Part shown: piece by piece, positions 16,601 through 24,243 of the stretch
Layout: the number at the start of each line of letters is the position of its first letter
Position numbering within the stretch: the first letter of the stretch is position 1
Origin: Mycolicibacterium arenosum
GTDB lineage: Bacteria; Actinomycetota; Actinomycetes; Mycobacteriales; Mycobacteriaceae
Direction: 5' to 3'
DNA length: 64,000 bases
Assembly: GCF_024320865.1 (NCBI RefSeq)
Contig: NZ_JANDBD010000004.1
Span: forward strand, 496,001 to 560,000
Notes under the pieces: model-generated
Databases searched by the model: none
The model's input: the letters and a program-made list of their open reading frames with translations, nothing else
What the model was told of the DNA's origin: nothing
Translations under genes and position numbers: made by a program

Positions 16601-17008
16601 GTGATCACGTACGACGTCGCGCAGCGGATGATCGCCGCCGCGCACTCGGAAGCCGCTCGACGGTCGGTGCGCGTGTCCGCGGCCGTGGTAGACGCCGGCG
16701 GCCATCTGATCGCCTTCGGCCGGATGGACGGCGCGGAGATCGCCGGTCCGACCCTCGCGATCGACAAGGCCTACACCGCCGTGTCCAACACCATTGCCAC
16801 GAGCGAACTCGCCGGCCTCGCCGCGCCCGGCGGGGAGCTCTTCGGACTGCACGCCAACGGCAACGGCCGCTTCGTGATCTTCGGCGGCGGGATACCCGTG
16901 CTCGACGACGGCGTGGCCGTGGCCGCCATCGGCGTGAGCGGTGCAGCGGTGGCCGACGACGTCGCGTGCGCCGAGGCGGGGATCGCCGCCCTTACCCGGC
17001 CTCGATGA
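16601..17008 (+). CDS. GlcG/HbpS-like (DUF336) small protein
   Basis: 135 residues of the GlcG/HbpS-like fold: YDVAQRMIAAAHSEA, VVDAGGHLIAFGRMDGA, AIDKAYTAV, then a glycine-rich strand FGGGIPV and VAAIGVSGA near the C-terminus. Relatives bind haem or cobalamin or act as subunits of corrinoid and catabolic operons; their chemistry is not settled. The GTG start is 4 nt after the secreted-protein stop and the gene ends the plus operon. Its last 17 nt overlap the 3' end of the convergent LLM oxidoreductase. Confidence 0.9.
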   Translation: MITYDVAQRMIAAAHSEAARRSVRVSAAVVDAGGHLIAFGRMDGAEIAGPTLAIDKAYTAVSNTIATSELAGLAAPGGELFGLHANGNGRFVIFGGGIPVLDDGVAVAAIGVSGAAVADDVACAEAGIAALTRPR

Positions 17009-17912
17009 CCTCGGCGCGGAACTGGTCGATGGCCTCGAGCGCGTGCGCGATGCTGTCGCCGGGCAGGTGGACGTGCACCCACGTGACCCCGAGTTTCTCG
17101 AGCGCCTGCAGCCCCTCGATGTGTGCGGAGGCGTTGAAGTCGGGCGAACCGGGATGTCCCCCTTCGAAATTGGTGAAGGCGATGTCGAGTGCGCCGGCGT
17201 CGCGGCCCGCGGCGTCACAGCGCCTGTGCAGATCGTCTATCGCGACCCCGAGGGCCTCCACCGAATCCAGCGCGGCGGTCTTCGCGGTCTGCGCGAGTGC
17301 CTTCGGCGCGGCGAACGGGCACCACCCCTCGGCGCGGTCGACGACACGCTGACGGGCCGCACCCGTGTTGCCGCCGATCCAGATGGGCGGTCGCGGCGTG
17401 CTGACCGGCCGCGGATGGGCGGTGATGCCGATGGCGGTGAAATCGCCTCCCTCGTAGGAGATGTCGTCACCCGTCCAGATGGCGTCGATCACCTTGAGCG
17501 ACTCGTCGAACAGAGCGGCGCGCTGCTCGTAGTCGACCCCGACGGCGGTGAACTCCTTGCGCAGGTACCCGACCCCGACCGCGAGCGTGAAACGGCCGTC
17601 GGACAGTCGGTCGACCGTGGCGCCGGCCTTCGCGACCACGAACGGATTGCGGTACGGCAGGACGACGATGTTCGGGATCAGACGCAGGGTCGACGTGTGC
17701 GCGGCGGCGAACCCCATCGCGACGAAGGGATCCAGCGAGTCGTGTCCGCCTGCGTCGAGCCAGCGTTGCGTCGGCGCGGGATGGTCGGTGAAGCCGAATC
17801 CGTCGAATCCCGCCTTCTCGCACGCCGCCGCGAGCGTGGCGACACCGGCACCCGATGCGAAGTCCGGATGGTACGGATGGCTGTGCATCGGATAGGTGAT
17901 GGTGAACTTCAT
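16992..17912 (-). CDS. LLM-class F420-dependent oxidoreductase
   Basis: 306-residue luciferase-like TIM barrel. MKFTITYPMH start, GFGFTDHPAP near residue 38, VVLPYRNPFVVAKAGATVDRLSDGR, VGVGYLRKEF, and PRPPIWIGGNTGAA are signatures of mycobacterial F420-dependent oxidoreductases (Rv2161c-like group). It would use reduced F420 to reduce, or oxidised F420 to oxidise, a pathway intermediate. Lies 49 nt after the SDR stop at the end of the long minus block, so it may share that transcript or have its own promoter in the short gap. 3' end overlaps the GlcG-like gene. Confidence 0.92.
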   Translation of the reverse strand: MKFTITYPMHSHPYHPDFASGAGVATLAAACEKAGFDGFGFTDHPAPTQRWLDAGGHDSLDPFVAMGFAAAHTSTLRLIPNIVVLPYRNPFVVAKAGATVDRLSDGRFTLAVGVGYLRKEFTAVGVDYEQRAALFDESLKVIDAIWTGDDISYEGGDFTAIGITAHPRPVSTPRPPIWIGGNTGAARQRVVDRAEGWCPFAAPKALAQTAKTAALDSVEALGVAIDDLHRRCDAAGRDAGALDIAFTNFEGGHPGSPDFNASAHIEGLQALEKLGVTWVHVHLPGDSIAHALEAIDQFRAEVIEAG

Positions 17913-17961
17913 TCTCTCATCTTGCCAATGATGTTCTCGTAACTGAAGACCCTGATTCGCC

Positions 17962-18696
17962 TCACGTCAGTGGTCGGGCGGTCAGCCGCTGGACCTGCCC
18001 GTAGGCGTCGATGGGGCTCTGCAGGGCGAGGCCGCCGTCCGCGAACACGGTCTGGCCGGTCACCCAGGACAGTTCGAGCACCCCCACGATGGCCTCGGCG
18101 ACGTCGTCCGCCTCCCCCAGGCGGCCCAGCGGCGTGCGCTCTGTCAGACCGTCGACCCAACCCGGCAGCGCCTCGGGCTTCGCCAGCATCGGCGTGCGGG
18201 TCACGCCAGGCCCGACGGCGTTGACCCGGATGCCGTGCGGACCCCATTCGGAAGCGGCGATCCGCACCAGCATGTCGATGCCGGCCTTGGAGACGCAGTA
18301 CGCGCCCATGTCCCTGTCGGAGACCGTGCCGCTGATGCTCGACACGGCGACCATGGAACCCGGCGTACCGTGCGCGATCATCGCCGCCGCGACCGTGCGC
18401 AGCGTGAGCCAGGTGCCGGTGAGGTTGACGTCGAGCACCCTGCGCCAGTCCTCGACCGACTGGTCCAGCAGCAGCCCGGACGCACCCACGCCCGCACACG
18501 CGACGAGCCGATCCGGCACGCCGTGGTCGGTCACCGTGCGGTCCAGCGCTGCAGCCAGTGAGTCGGGATCGCTGATGTCGCAATCGATATCGCCGTCCCT
18601 GATGTCCCACACCACTACGGAGTGACCGGCTTCCCGCAGCCGGGCCGCCGCGGCCGCCCCGATCCCGGACGCGCCGCCCGTCACCACGGCGCTCAC
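17962..18696 (-). CDS. Short-chain dehydrogenase/reductase
   Basis: 244-residue classical SDR: VVTGGASGIGAAAAA cofactor motif, VVWDIRDGDIDCDISD (Asp selecting NAD), ACAGVG, catalytic Ser in VAVSSISG, YCVSK active-site pair, and the C-terminal VTGQTVFADGG. GTG at 18696 overlaps the VOC-protein stop as GTGA. Member of the minus operon with a Baeyer-Villiger enzyme and hotdog hydratases; probably oxidises a hydroxyl group, perhaps a 3-hydroxyacyl-CoA. Exact substrate unknown. Confidence 0.93.
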   Translation of the reverse strand: MSAVVTGGASGIGAAAAARLREAGHSVVVWDIRDGDIDCDISDPDSLAAALDRTVTDHGVPDRLVACAGVGASGLLLDQSVEDWRRVLDVNLTGTWLTLRTVAAAMIAHGTPGSMVAVSSISGTVSDRDMGAYCVSKAGIDMLVRIAASEWGPHGIRVNAVGPGVTRTPMLAKPEALPGWVDGLTERTPLGRLGEADDVAEAIVGVLELSWVTGQTVFADGGLALQSPIDAYGQVQRLTARPLT

Positions 18697-19136
18697 AGCG
18701 CAGGCGCCCCGATCAACTCGACCAGCACGCCGTCCGGGGCGGTGACCACCGCCATGGCGACCGACTTGTCGCCGGGAGCGGGCATCGAGATGCGTTGCAC
18801 CCCGTCGGAGAACCCGAGCGCGGCCAACGTGGCCAGCGTGGACTCCACCTCGCGTTCGAGCGACACCAGGAAGAACCCGTGCCGCGGCGCCTGCGCGGGA
18901 GGCGGTGCGGGGTCGGCGGCGTCGAACACCACCAGTTCGACGATCCCGGTGTCGGGTGTACCGGGGTCGCCGAGGAACACCGATCTGAGTCGGTCGGTCG
19001 GCGCCCCGAACAGGGTCGGCCAATCGCCGCGGAACGTGTGGTCCATGAGCTCGGTCAAACCCAACCCCTCGCACCAGAACCGGCGTGAGCGATCGACGTC
19101 CGCGGTGACGATCGCGGTGTGGTGGATTCCGGGCAT
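18693..19136 (-). CDS. VOC (glyoxalase/dioxygenase fold) protein
   Basis: 147 residues with two beta-alpha-beta3 modules of the vicinal oxygen chelate fold: HHTAIVTADVDRSRRFWCEGLGL opens the first, GFFLVSLEREVEST the second, ending TAPDGVLVELIG. Metal ligands would be His6, a Glu in GIVELV and the Glu of LVELIG. Family functions include isomerases, lyases and extradiol dioxygenases. A clear paralogue lies at 34786-35235 (shared VFLGxPxxPDxGIVEL). Start has GAGGAG 7 nt before ATG; 14 nt separate it from the monooxygenase gene upstream. Confidence 0.9.
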   Translation of the reverse strand: MPGIHHTAIVTADVDRSRRFWCEGLGLTELMDHTFRGDWPTLFGAPTDRLRSVFLGDPGTPDTGIVELVVFDAADPAPPPAQAPRHGFFLVSLEREVESTLATLAALGFSDGVQRISMPAPGDKSVAMAVVTAPDGVLVELIGAPAL

Positions 19137-19150
19137 GTGCGCTCCTCGCG

Positions 19151-20602
19151 TCAGTGGGTGGGAGGTGTCCAGAGGAAGTCGTCGGGTGACACGGCGGCGA
19201 GCCGCTCGGCGAACGCCGTCCCGCGATACGGGAACTGCGTGACGTTCTTGCCACTGGCGTGCCGGAAGTAGTTGTTGCAGTTGCTCATCCACACCGTGTC
19301 CGCCATCGCCCGCTGAATCTCGGCGTTGAACGCGTCGGTCACCGACCGACCCACCTCGACAGCCGCCGCACCGCGGTCGACCATGTCGTCGAGCATCCGC
19401 CGGACGAACTCGGTCTGCGCCTCGAGGATGTAGATGATCGACGTGACGCCGTTGGTGTTCGGTCCGTAGAGGGTGAACAGATTCGGGTAGCCGGGCACCG
19501 CCGTCCCGAGATAGGCCTCGGCGCCGTCGGCCCAGTCGTCGTGCAGCCTGCGTCCGCCCCGGCCCGTCACCTCGAGGGTGCTCAGGTAGTCGCTGGCCGC
19601 GAATCCCGTGCCGTAGATGACGGTGTCGACCTCGTGTTCGGCGCCGTCGGCGGTGCGTAGACCGCGCTCGGTGAACTCGACGATCGGCGAGGTTTCGACG
19701 TGCACGTGCGGCAGTGCGAGCGCCGCGAACCACCCGGTGGACGAGAGCGGCCGCTTGCAGCCCACCGGATGGTCGGGAAGCAGACGCGTGCGCAGGTCGG
19801 GGTCGGCGATCTCGGCGTAGAGATAGCCCTTGGAGATCTTGGTCAGATAGCGGGTGATGTCCGACTCGACATCGAAATCCGCGAGTTCGTAATCCTGGAA
19901 CGCCTTGTCCCGCAGCTTGAGAGCCGCGTCGGGCTCTCGCTCGAACAGCTCGAGCTGCTCGTCGGTGAACACCTCCTCGAAGCGCGGCCCCACCCAGGTG
20001 GGGGTGCGCTGGAAGACGGTGAGGTGCGCGGTGTCGGCGGCGATCGCAGGAACGTACTGAATGGCGCTGGCGCCGGTGCCGATCGACGCCACCCGTTGCC
20101 CCGCGGTGGAGGTGGCGTGGTCCCACTGCGACGTGTGGAAGGTCCGGCCCCGGAAGCGGTCGGCGCCGGGGAAGTCGGGGATCGTCGGGACGTCCAGCAT
20201 CCCCACCGCGCTCACAACGACGTCGAACTCCTGCCGCACCCCGGCGGCGGTGGTGACGGTCCAGCGGTGCGTCTGATCGGACCAGCGCAGCTCGGTCACC
20301 CTGGTGTCGGCGACGAGATGCTCGGCCAGCCCGCGTTCGACGGCGACCTGCTCCAGGTAGGCCAGGATCTCCGGCTGATCGGCGTAGGTCCTACTCCAGC
20401 GCGGGTTCAGCGCGAACGAGTACGAGTAGAAGTGCGACGGCACGTCACAGGCGGCGCCGGGATAGGTGTTGTTGCGCCACGTCCCGCCGAACCCGGCACC
20501 CCGTTCGAACACGGTGAAGTCGAATCCCCCCGCGGCCAATTGGATTCCCATGGCGATACCGCCGGGGCCCGCGCCGATAACGGCGACGGTCGGCTTGCTC
20601 AC
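19151..20602 (-). CDS. Type I Baeyer-Villiger flavin monooxygenase (second copy)
   Basis: 483 residues. FAD motif VIGAGPGGIAMG at residues 8-19, FGGTWRNNTYPGAACD, Baeyer-Villiger fingerprint FRGRTFHTSQWD, NADPH motif ASIGTGASAIQ, and the C-terminal FTLYGPNTNG are typical of mycobacterial monooxygenases such as EthA relatives. Shorter than the first Baeyer-Villiger enzyme (594 residues) and only distantly similar, so it is not a recent duplicate and may attack a different ketone. The start overlaps the hotdog-protein stop (ATGA-type). Cytosolic. Confidence 0.93.
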   Translation of the reverse strand: MSKPTVAVIGAGPGGIAMGIQLAAGGFDFTVFERGAGFGGTWRNNTYPGAACDVPSHFYSYSFALNPRWSRTYADQPEILAYLEQVAVERGLAEHLVADTRVTELRWSDQTHRWTVTTAAGVRQEFDVVVSAVGMLDVPTIPDFPGADRFRGRTFHTSQWDHATSTAGQRVASIGTGASAIQYVPAIAADTAHLTVFQRTPTWVGPRFEEVFTDEQLELFEREPDAALKLRDKAFQDYELADFDVESDITRYLTKISKGYLYAEIADPDLRTRLLPDHPVGCKRPLSSTGWFAALALPHVHVETSPIVEFTERGLRTADGAEHEVDTVIYGTGFAASDYLSTLEVTGRGGRRLHDDWADGAEAYLGTAVPGYPNLFTLYGPNTNGVTSIIYILEAQTEFVRRMLDDMVDRGAAAVEVGRSVTDAFNAEIQRAMADTVWMSNCNNYFRHASGKNVTQFPYRGTAFAERLAAVSPDDFLWTPPTH

Positions 20603-21036
20603 TCCTGCACCGCCTTACTCACGTCGAGCGTGACATCGGCGGGGACACAGAGTTCCCCGCGCTGGTTGAGAACGTCGACGTGCAGGTCGACGAGCCAGCG
20701 CTCGCCGTCGCGTCGCTTGCCCGTGATGCGCCTGCGCGCCGTCATCGTGTCGCCCGCGTACACCGAACCGGCGAGCGCCATCGATCGGCGCACGACCCGG
20801 CTCAGCGGGCCCGCCCACTGCGTCGCGGCGCGGTCAACGAATCCCGCCAGATGCATGGTGTTGAGGTAGATCGTCGGCTGACCCTGTGCGCGTGCGTATT
20901 CGGGGTCGAAATGGCCGGGGAAGTAGTCCCACGTCGCGCCGGGATTCATGATGACGCGCTCGTAGGTGACGGGATCGTCCACCACGTCGGGCAGGTCGCC
21001 GAAAGTGCCGATCGCCGCCCAGTCCATCCCCGTCAC
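20599..21036 (-). CDS. MaoC-like hotdog protein, probable C-terminal half of a heteromeric hydratase
   Basis: 145 residues with a single hotdog fold. The helix preceding the central sheet contains GHFDPEYARAQG, the equivalent of the hydratase-2 D-x4-H region, and the tail VDLHVDVLNQRGELCVPADVTLDV is the usual closing strand set. It is encoded directly next to a second hotdog protein (21033), overlapping by 4 nt; such pairs form heterodimeric (R)-enoyl-CoA hydratases (ChsH/HadAB style). GTG start at 21036. Confidence 0.82.
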   Translation of the reverse strand: MTGMDWAAIGTFGDLPDVVDDPVTYERVIMNPGATWDYFPGHFDPEYARAQGQPTIYLNTMHLAGFVDRAATQWAGPLSRVVRRSMALAGSVYAGDTMTARRRITGKRRDGERWLVDLHVDVLNQRGELCVPADVTLDVSKAVQE

Positions 21037-21563
21037 GTGTGGTCCTCCGGCGTGAAGCGGAACAGCGTGTTGCGGTTGCGTGCCACCGGCGCCCCGTTAT
21101 CGCGGTAGTACGTCTCGAGGGTCTCGACGAAGTGCCCCGCTCCGAGCCGGGTGCGCTTCTCCGCGGACACCGACACGACCTCCTCGACCACGGTCAGCCG
21201 ATCCCCCTCCCGGATCGGGTCGAGCAGTTCGACGTCGTTGGCGGCGTTGACGAAACTGGTTCCCGGCAGCGGGATTCGGATCGCGATCGACGGCTGCGGG
21301 CGCTCTCCCGACGGATCCCACGGCGGCGGGATCAGCCACCCCATCAGCATGGCGGGCGGCGCGAGCAGTGCGCCCCACGTCCGCTGCGCGAAATCGACGT
21401 CCCAGTAGGCCGGATTCGGGTCGCGCACGGTGGCCGCGAAGTGCTGGATCCGGGCGGCGCTCACCGCCGTGCCCGCCACGCGCGGCTCACCGCGAAGCCC
21501 GACCATCGCGAGTGCGTCATCGTAGGTGCCGAACGCCATCGGGTAGCTCACCGGCGCTGTCAC
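21033..21563 (-). CDS. MaoC-like hotdog protein, probable N-terminal half of a heteromeric hydratase
   Basis: 176 residues. IQHFAATVRDPNPAYWD near residue 35 and PAMLMGWLIPP are the features of FAS1-type dehydratase N-domains; the C-terminal part VELLDPIREGDRLTVVEEVVSVSAEKR is the hotdog sheet found in two-protein hydratases. It probably works with the neighbouring 145-residue protein to hydrate an enoyl-CoA. GTG at 21563 is chosen because it overlaps the SnoaL-like gene stop as GTGA; an in-frame ATG eight codons later is an alternative. Confidence 0.84.
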   Translation of the reverse strand: MTAPVSYPMAFGTYDDALAMVGLRGEPRVAGTAVSAARIQHFAATVRDPNPAYWDVDFAQRTWGALLAPPAMLMGWLIPPPWDPSGERPQPSIAIRIPLPGTSFVNAANDVELLDPIREGDRLTVVEEVVSVSAEKRTRLGAGHFVETLETYYRDNGAPVARNRNTLFRFTPEDHT

Positions 21564-21952
21564 GCCGCGGTGTCCCACGTCAGGATGCGACCGGAGTAGT
21601 ACCAGCCGCCGCGTTCGTAGATGAGGACGTCGGTGTAGGTACCGGTCGCCACGACGGTCCCGGCGGAGTCGAAGCGGATGGCCACGCAGTGCTGCGTGGC
21701 GTTCACCCCGTCGACGTCGATCTCGTGGTCGACCGTGACGAGCCGTCCCGAACCGCCGTCGAACGCGTCCCAGATCCTGCTGTGTGTCTGGGCGCCGATT
21801 GTCAGCGTCGCGCCGGTGTGCTTGAACGTGGCGATCCACTGGGCCCGGTCCCCCGCGGAGAACAGCCGGTTGTGCCGCGCGTTGAGGTTCAGGATGGCGG
21901 CCCTGGCCTCCACACCGGCCAGAACGCGCTCCTGCTGATAGCCGAACGACAT
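21560..21952 (-). CDS. SnoaL-like (NTF2-fold) protein
   Basis: 130 residues with the cone-shaped NTF2 fold: long N-terminal helices (ARAAILNLNARHNRLFSAGDRAQWIATF), a DAFDGG loop, HEIDVDG, and a C-terminal strand GWYYSGRILTWD. Such proteins serve as cyclases, isomerases (ketosteroid isomerase type) or small-molecule binders. A ketosteroid-isomerase-like role would fit next to KshA- and KstD-like enzymes but the acidic catalytic residue cannot be fixed from sequence alone. Gene lies 87 nt downstream of the Rieske oxygenase gene; no obvious terminator in that gap. Confidence 0.85.
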   Translation of the reverse strand: MSFGYQQERVLAGVEARAAILNLNARHNRLFSAGDRAQWIATFKHTGATLTIGAQTHSRIWDAFDGGSGRLVTVDHEIDVDGVNATQHCVAIRFDSAGTVVATGTYTDVLIYERGGWYYSGRILTWDTAA

Positions 21953-22039
21953 GAGTTCTCCCTCTACCGTCTCACCACGTGGCCCGGGGCCTCGCGATCC
22001 CTGGAATCCCGACTACGGCGCACGCTCCGCCGTCGGACA

Positions 22040-23155
22040 TCACGCGTCCGCTGCGGCGGGGTCCGGTTGCCCGTCGGGCAGGTAGCCGAAGTCGTCGGGC
22101 GCCGGCTGCTCGCCGGGGTAGAAGCGGTGCGCCCAGCGGCGCAGCGCGGCGTAGTCGCGTGCCTCCTCGGGCGCCAGGTTCGGCTTCTCCAGATACTTCA
22201 TGTTCTCCCACGTGAAGAAGTCCTGCTTGATGACTTCCTGTTGTAGTGCAAGGAATTTCGCCGCTCGCCCCTGCGGAATGTCGCCGGTGTCACCGGCGTC
22301 GCGAGTCGAGGCCTGGGTGTAGAAGTAGTCGGTGTACTCCTCGTCGACAGGAGTCTGTCCGGTGACCTGAACGGTGTCGACGAGTTCGGAGGGGAACCGG
22401 ACGACGCCGAGGCCCAGGGAGTAGTTGTCGTACACGATGTTCGCGTCGACCGGGCCGTCCGGGGTCAGCCACGTGGCGGCCCGGCCGCCGCCGAAGTTCG
22501 CCGTCACGGTCGCGTGCAGGTGGTAGCCGTCCACCTCGAACGACGTCGTGGTCGCCGCGCTGTCCGCTTTGTGGACGAACTGCACGTGGTACGGATCGGC
22601 CGCGTTCTCGATGATCATCTGGGCGTGCACCTTGACCCGATTGACCATCCGGGTGTGCGGGTGCAGTGGATAGCGGTCGGCGTCGTCGAGGTCGGCCAGC
22701 ACCGGAGGCTCCCAGTACGGTGCCCGGCGGTGCCGTTCGTGCCACACCAGGATGAAGCCGTACCACTCCCGGCACGGGTAGGACTGCACGTGGACGTTCT
22801 GCTTGCACCCGATCCTGCTGTACGGAATGAGCGTGTTGTTGCCCTCGCCGTCCCAGTGCCAGCCGTGCCACGGGCACACGATGTGCTCTCCGTCGACGGT
22901 GCCGCCCACCGCCATGTTGGCGCCCAGATGGAGGCAGTAGGCGTCGAGCACGTTCACCGTGCCGGACGCGGTGCGGAACATCACCAGTTCCTCACCGAAG
23001 TAGTGCATGCGCTTGACCTGGCCCGCAGCGAGCTCCGATGCGAATCCGACGATGAACCAGCCGGTCGGAAAGCGGTACTTCGAGAGCGCGATGCCGGTGG
23101 GACCGAACTCCCGCTCGGACGGGTCGACTGTCGGGTTGAGCACGGTGTCGGTCAC
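22040..23155 (-). CDS. KshA-like Rieske oxygenase (3-ketosteroid 9alpha-hydroxylase type)
   Basis: 371 residues, the length of KshA. Rieske ligands Cys74/His76 (AYCLHLG) and Cys94/His97 (VCPWHGW); catalytic iron motif N-x2-D-x2-H-x4-H at Asn184, Asp187, His190, His195 (NAADPYHVQFVH), exactly the KshA spacing. KshA hydroxylates C9 of 3-ketosteroids with electrons from the reductase KshB; no KshB-like gene adjoins it. The protein differs enough in the C-terminal half that another ring-bearing substrate is quite possible. GTG start with AGGAGG upstream. A candidate operator lies at 23177-23193, just before the start. Confidence 0.92.
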   Translation of the reverse strand: MTDTVLNPTVDPSEREFGPTGIALSKYRFPTGWFIVGFASELAAGQVKRMHYFGEELVMFRTASGTVNVLDAYCLHLGANMAVGGTVDGEHIVCPWHGWHWDGEGNNTLIPYSRIGCKQNVHVQSYPCREWYGFILVWHERHRRAPYWEPPVLADLDDADRYPLHPHTRMVNRVKVHAQMIIENAADPYHVQFVHKADSAATTTSFEVDGYHLHATVTANFGGGRAATWLTPDGPVDANIVYDNYSLGLGVVRFPSELVDTVQVTGQTPVDEEYTDYFYTQASTRDAGDTGDIPQGRAAKFLALQQEVIKQDFFTWENMKYLEKPNLAPEEARDYAALRRWAHRFYPGEQPAPDDFGYLPDGQPDPAAADA

Positions 23156-23176
23156 GTCACCTCCTCAGGCTGGATT

Positions 23177-23193
23177 CTTATTATCACTAAAAA
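23177..23193 (-). promoter_or_regulatory. Candidate operator/promoter element before the KshA-like gene
   Basis: On the minus strand the sequence reads TTTTTAGTGATAATAAG, an AT-rich island in GC-rich DNA 22 nt before the GTG. It matches the sites at 4125-4141 and 11612-11628 at nine of 17 positions common to all three (core TTAG..A..ATA). It may be an operator or simply the -10 region. Confidence 0.4.
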
Positions 23194-23205
23194 AGGCAAT
23201 CAGGG

Positions 23206-24243
23206 TCAACGGCGCCGTGCGGTGACGAGCGGCAGATCCAGCGGCGTGAGGACGCCCGCGGGGGCCGCGACAACGGCCGGGATCGCGTTGACGGCGGGCA
23301 TCGCCGTCGTCGTGCCGATGTCGAACGTCTCGTAATCCGCTGGCGCGAAGGACATCGTGAGCTTCACGTTCGGGTCCCCCGTGATCTCGACGAGGTATCC
23401 GAAGGCCAGCCGCCATTCGGGATCCTGGCGGTGGCCCAGCACGGAACCCAACGTCCACGTCGTCCGCAGCTCGGCGACGGGAGCGCCTGCACGCGAACCC
23501 GTCCACGTGGCGTCGACGCCGGCCACCGTGCCCTCCGCGATCCGGATGAAACCGAGGTCTCGATCGGCGAGGGCGACGGCACACTCGACGGTGAGGCCGA
23601 CATCGTCGATCTCCTTGCCTATCGCGCGCGCCATCGCGGACACCGTCTCGGCGTAGTCCGGTTCGGCCGCAAGGAGTTTGGCCTTGATGTCGGCGGAATC
23701 GGGCGGGCCGCCGAAGCCGTAGCCCGTCCACGTGGCGGTGTTGCCGTACCCGAAGCAGTCCATCGACTCCGTGATGCTGATCCGGCTCACGTGACGGCAC
23801 ATCGCAGTGGCCGCCAACGCCACGGTGGGCACGTGCATCGGGTTCATTCCGGTGCCGACGAGCGTGGCACCGCCCGCCCGAGCCGCGGCCGCCAACCGCG
23901 ATCCGGCGTCGTCCGGGTAGTACTCGCCGTTGACCAGGCGGGCGGTCGTGACGACGTTGACGCCGCTGCCGAGAATCCGCTCGAGTTCGCCGATGTCGGG
24001 CCAATGCGGCATGTACACAATGCAATCCGGACGTGTCGACAGCACGGCGTCGACGTCGTCGGTGGCGGCCACGCCGACCGGATCGCGGCCCGCGAGCGTC
24101 CCCGCGTCGAGTCCCCGCTTGTCCGCGCTGTGCGTGTAGAGGCCGACCAGTTCGAGGCGGGGGTCGTCGAGCACGGCGCGTACCGCGCTCGTGCCGACGA
24201 TGCCACTGGTCCACTGAACCACTCGGATCGGCCGTTCAGACAT
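23206..24243 (-). CDS. DapB-like NAD(P)-dependent oxidoreductase (dihydrodipicolinate reductase N-terminal family)
   Basis: 345 residues. RVVQWTSGIVGTSAVRAVLDD is the Rossmann dinucleotide site in the variant typical of mycobacterial dihydrodipicolinate-reductase-like proteins, followed by VYMPHWPD and VVTTARLVNGEYYPD. A central region with SITESMDCFGYGN and a conserved GFGGPP loop replaces the lysine-pathway substrate site, so it is not lysine DapB. Such genes commonly sit beside cytochrome P450s in actinobacteria; the specific reaction is unknown. Its start overlaps the P450 stop by 8 nt, within a TetR-P450-reductase operon. Confidence 0.9.
   Translation of the reverse strand: MSERPIRVVQWTSGIVGTSAVRAVLDDPRLELVGLYTHSADKRGLDAGTLAGRDPVGVAATDDVDAVLSTRPDCIVYMPHWPDIGELERILGSGVNVVTTARLVNGEYYPDDAGSRLAAAARAGGATLVGTGMNPMHVPTVALAATAMCRHVSRISITESMDCFGYGNTATWTGYGFGGPPDSADIKAKLLAAEPDYAETVSAMARAIGKEIDDVGLTVECAVALADRDLGFIRIAEGTVAGVDATWTGSRAGAPVAELRTTWTLGSVLGHRQDPEWRLAFGYLVEITGDPNVKLTMSFAPADYETFDIGTTTAMPAVNAIPAVVAAPAGVLTPLDLPLVTARRR

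Noticed and set aside
23206..24243. Lysine-pathway DapB
   Set aside because: Rossmann part is similar but substrate-site motifs of dihydrodipicolinate reductase are missing and the context is a P450 operon.
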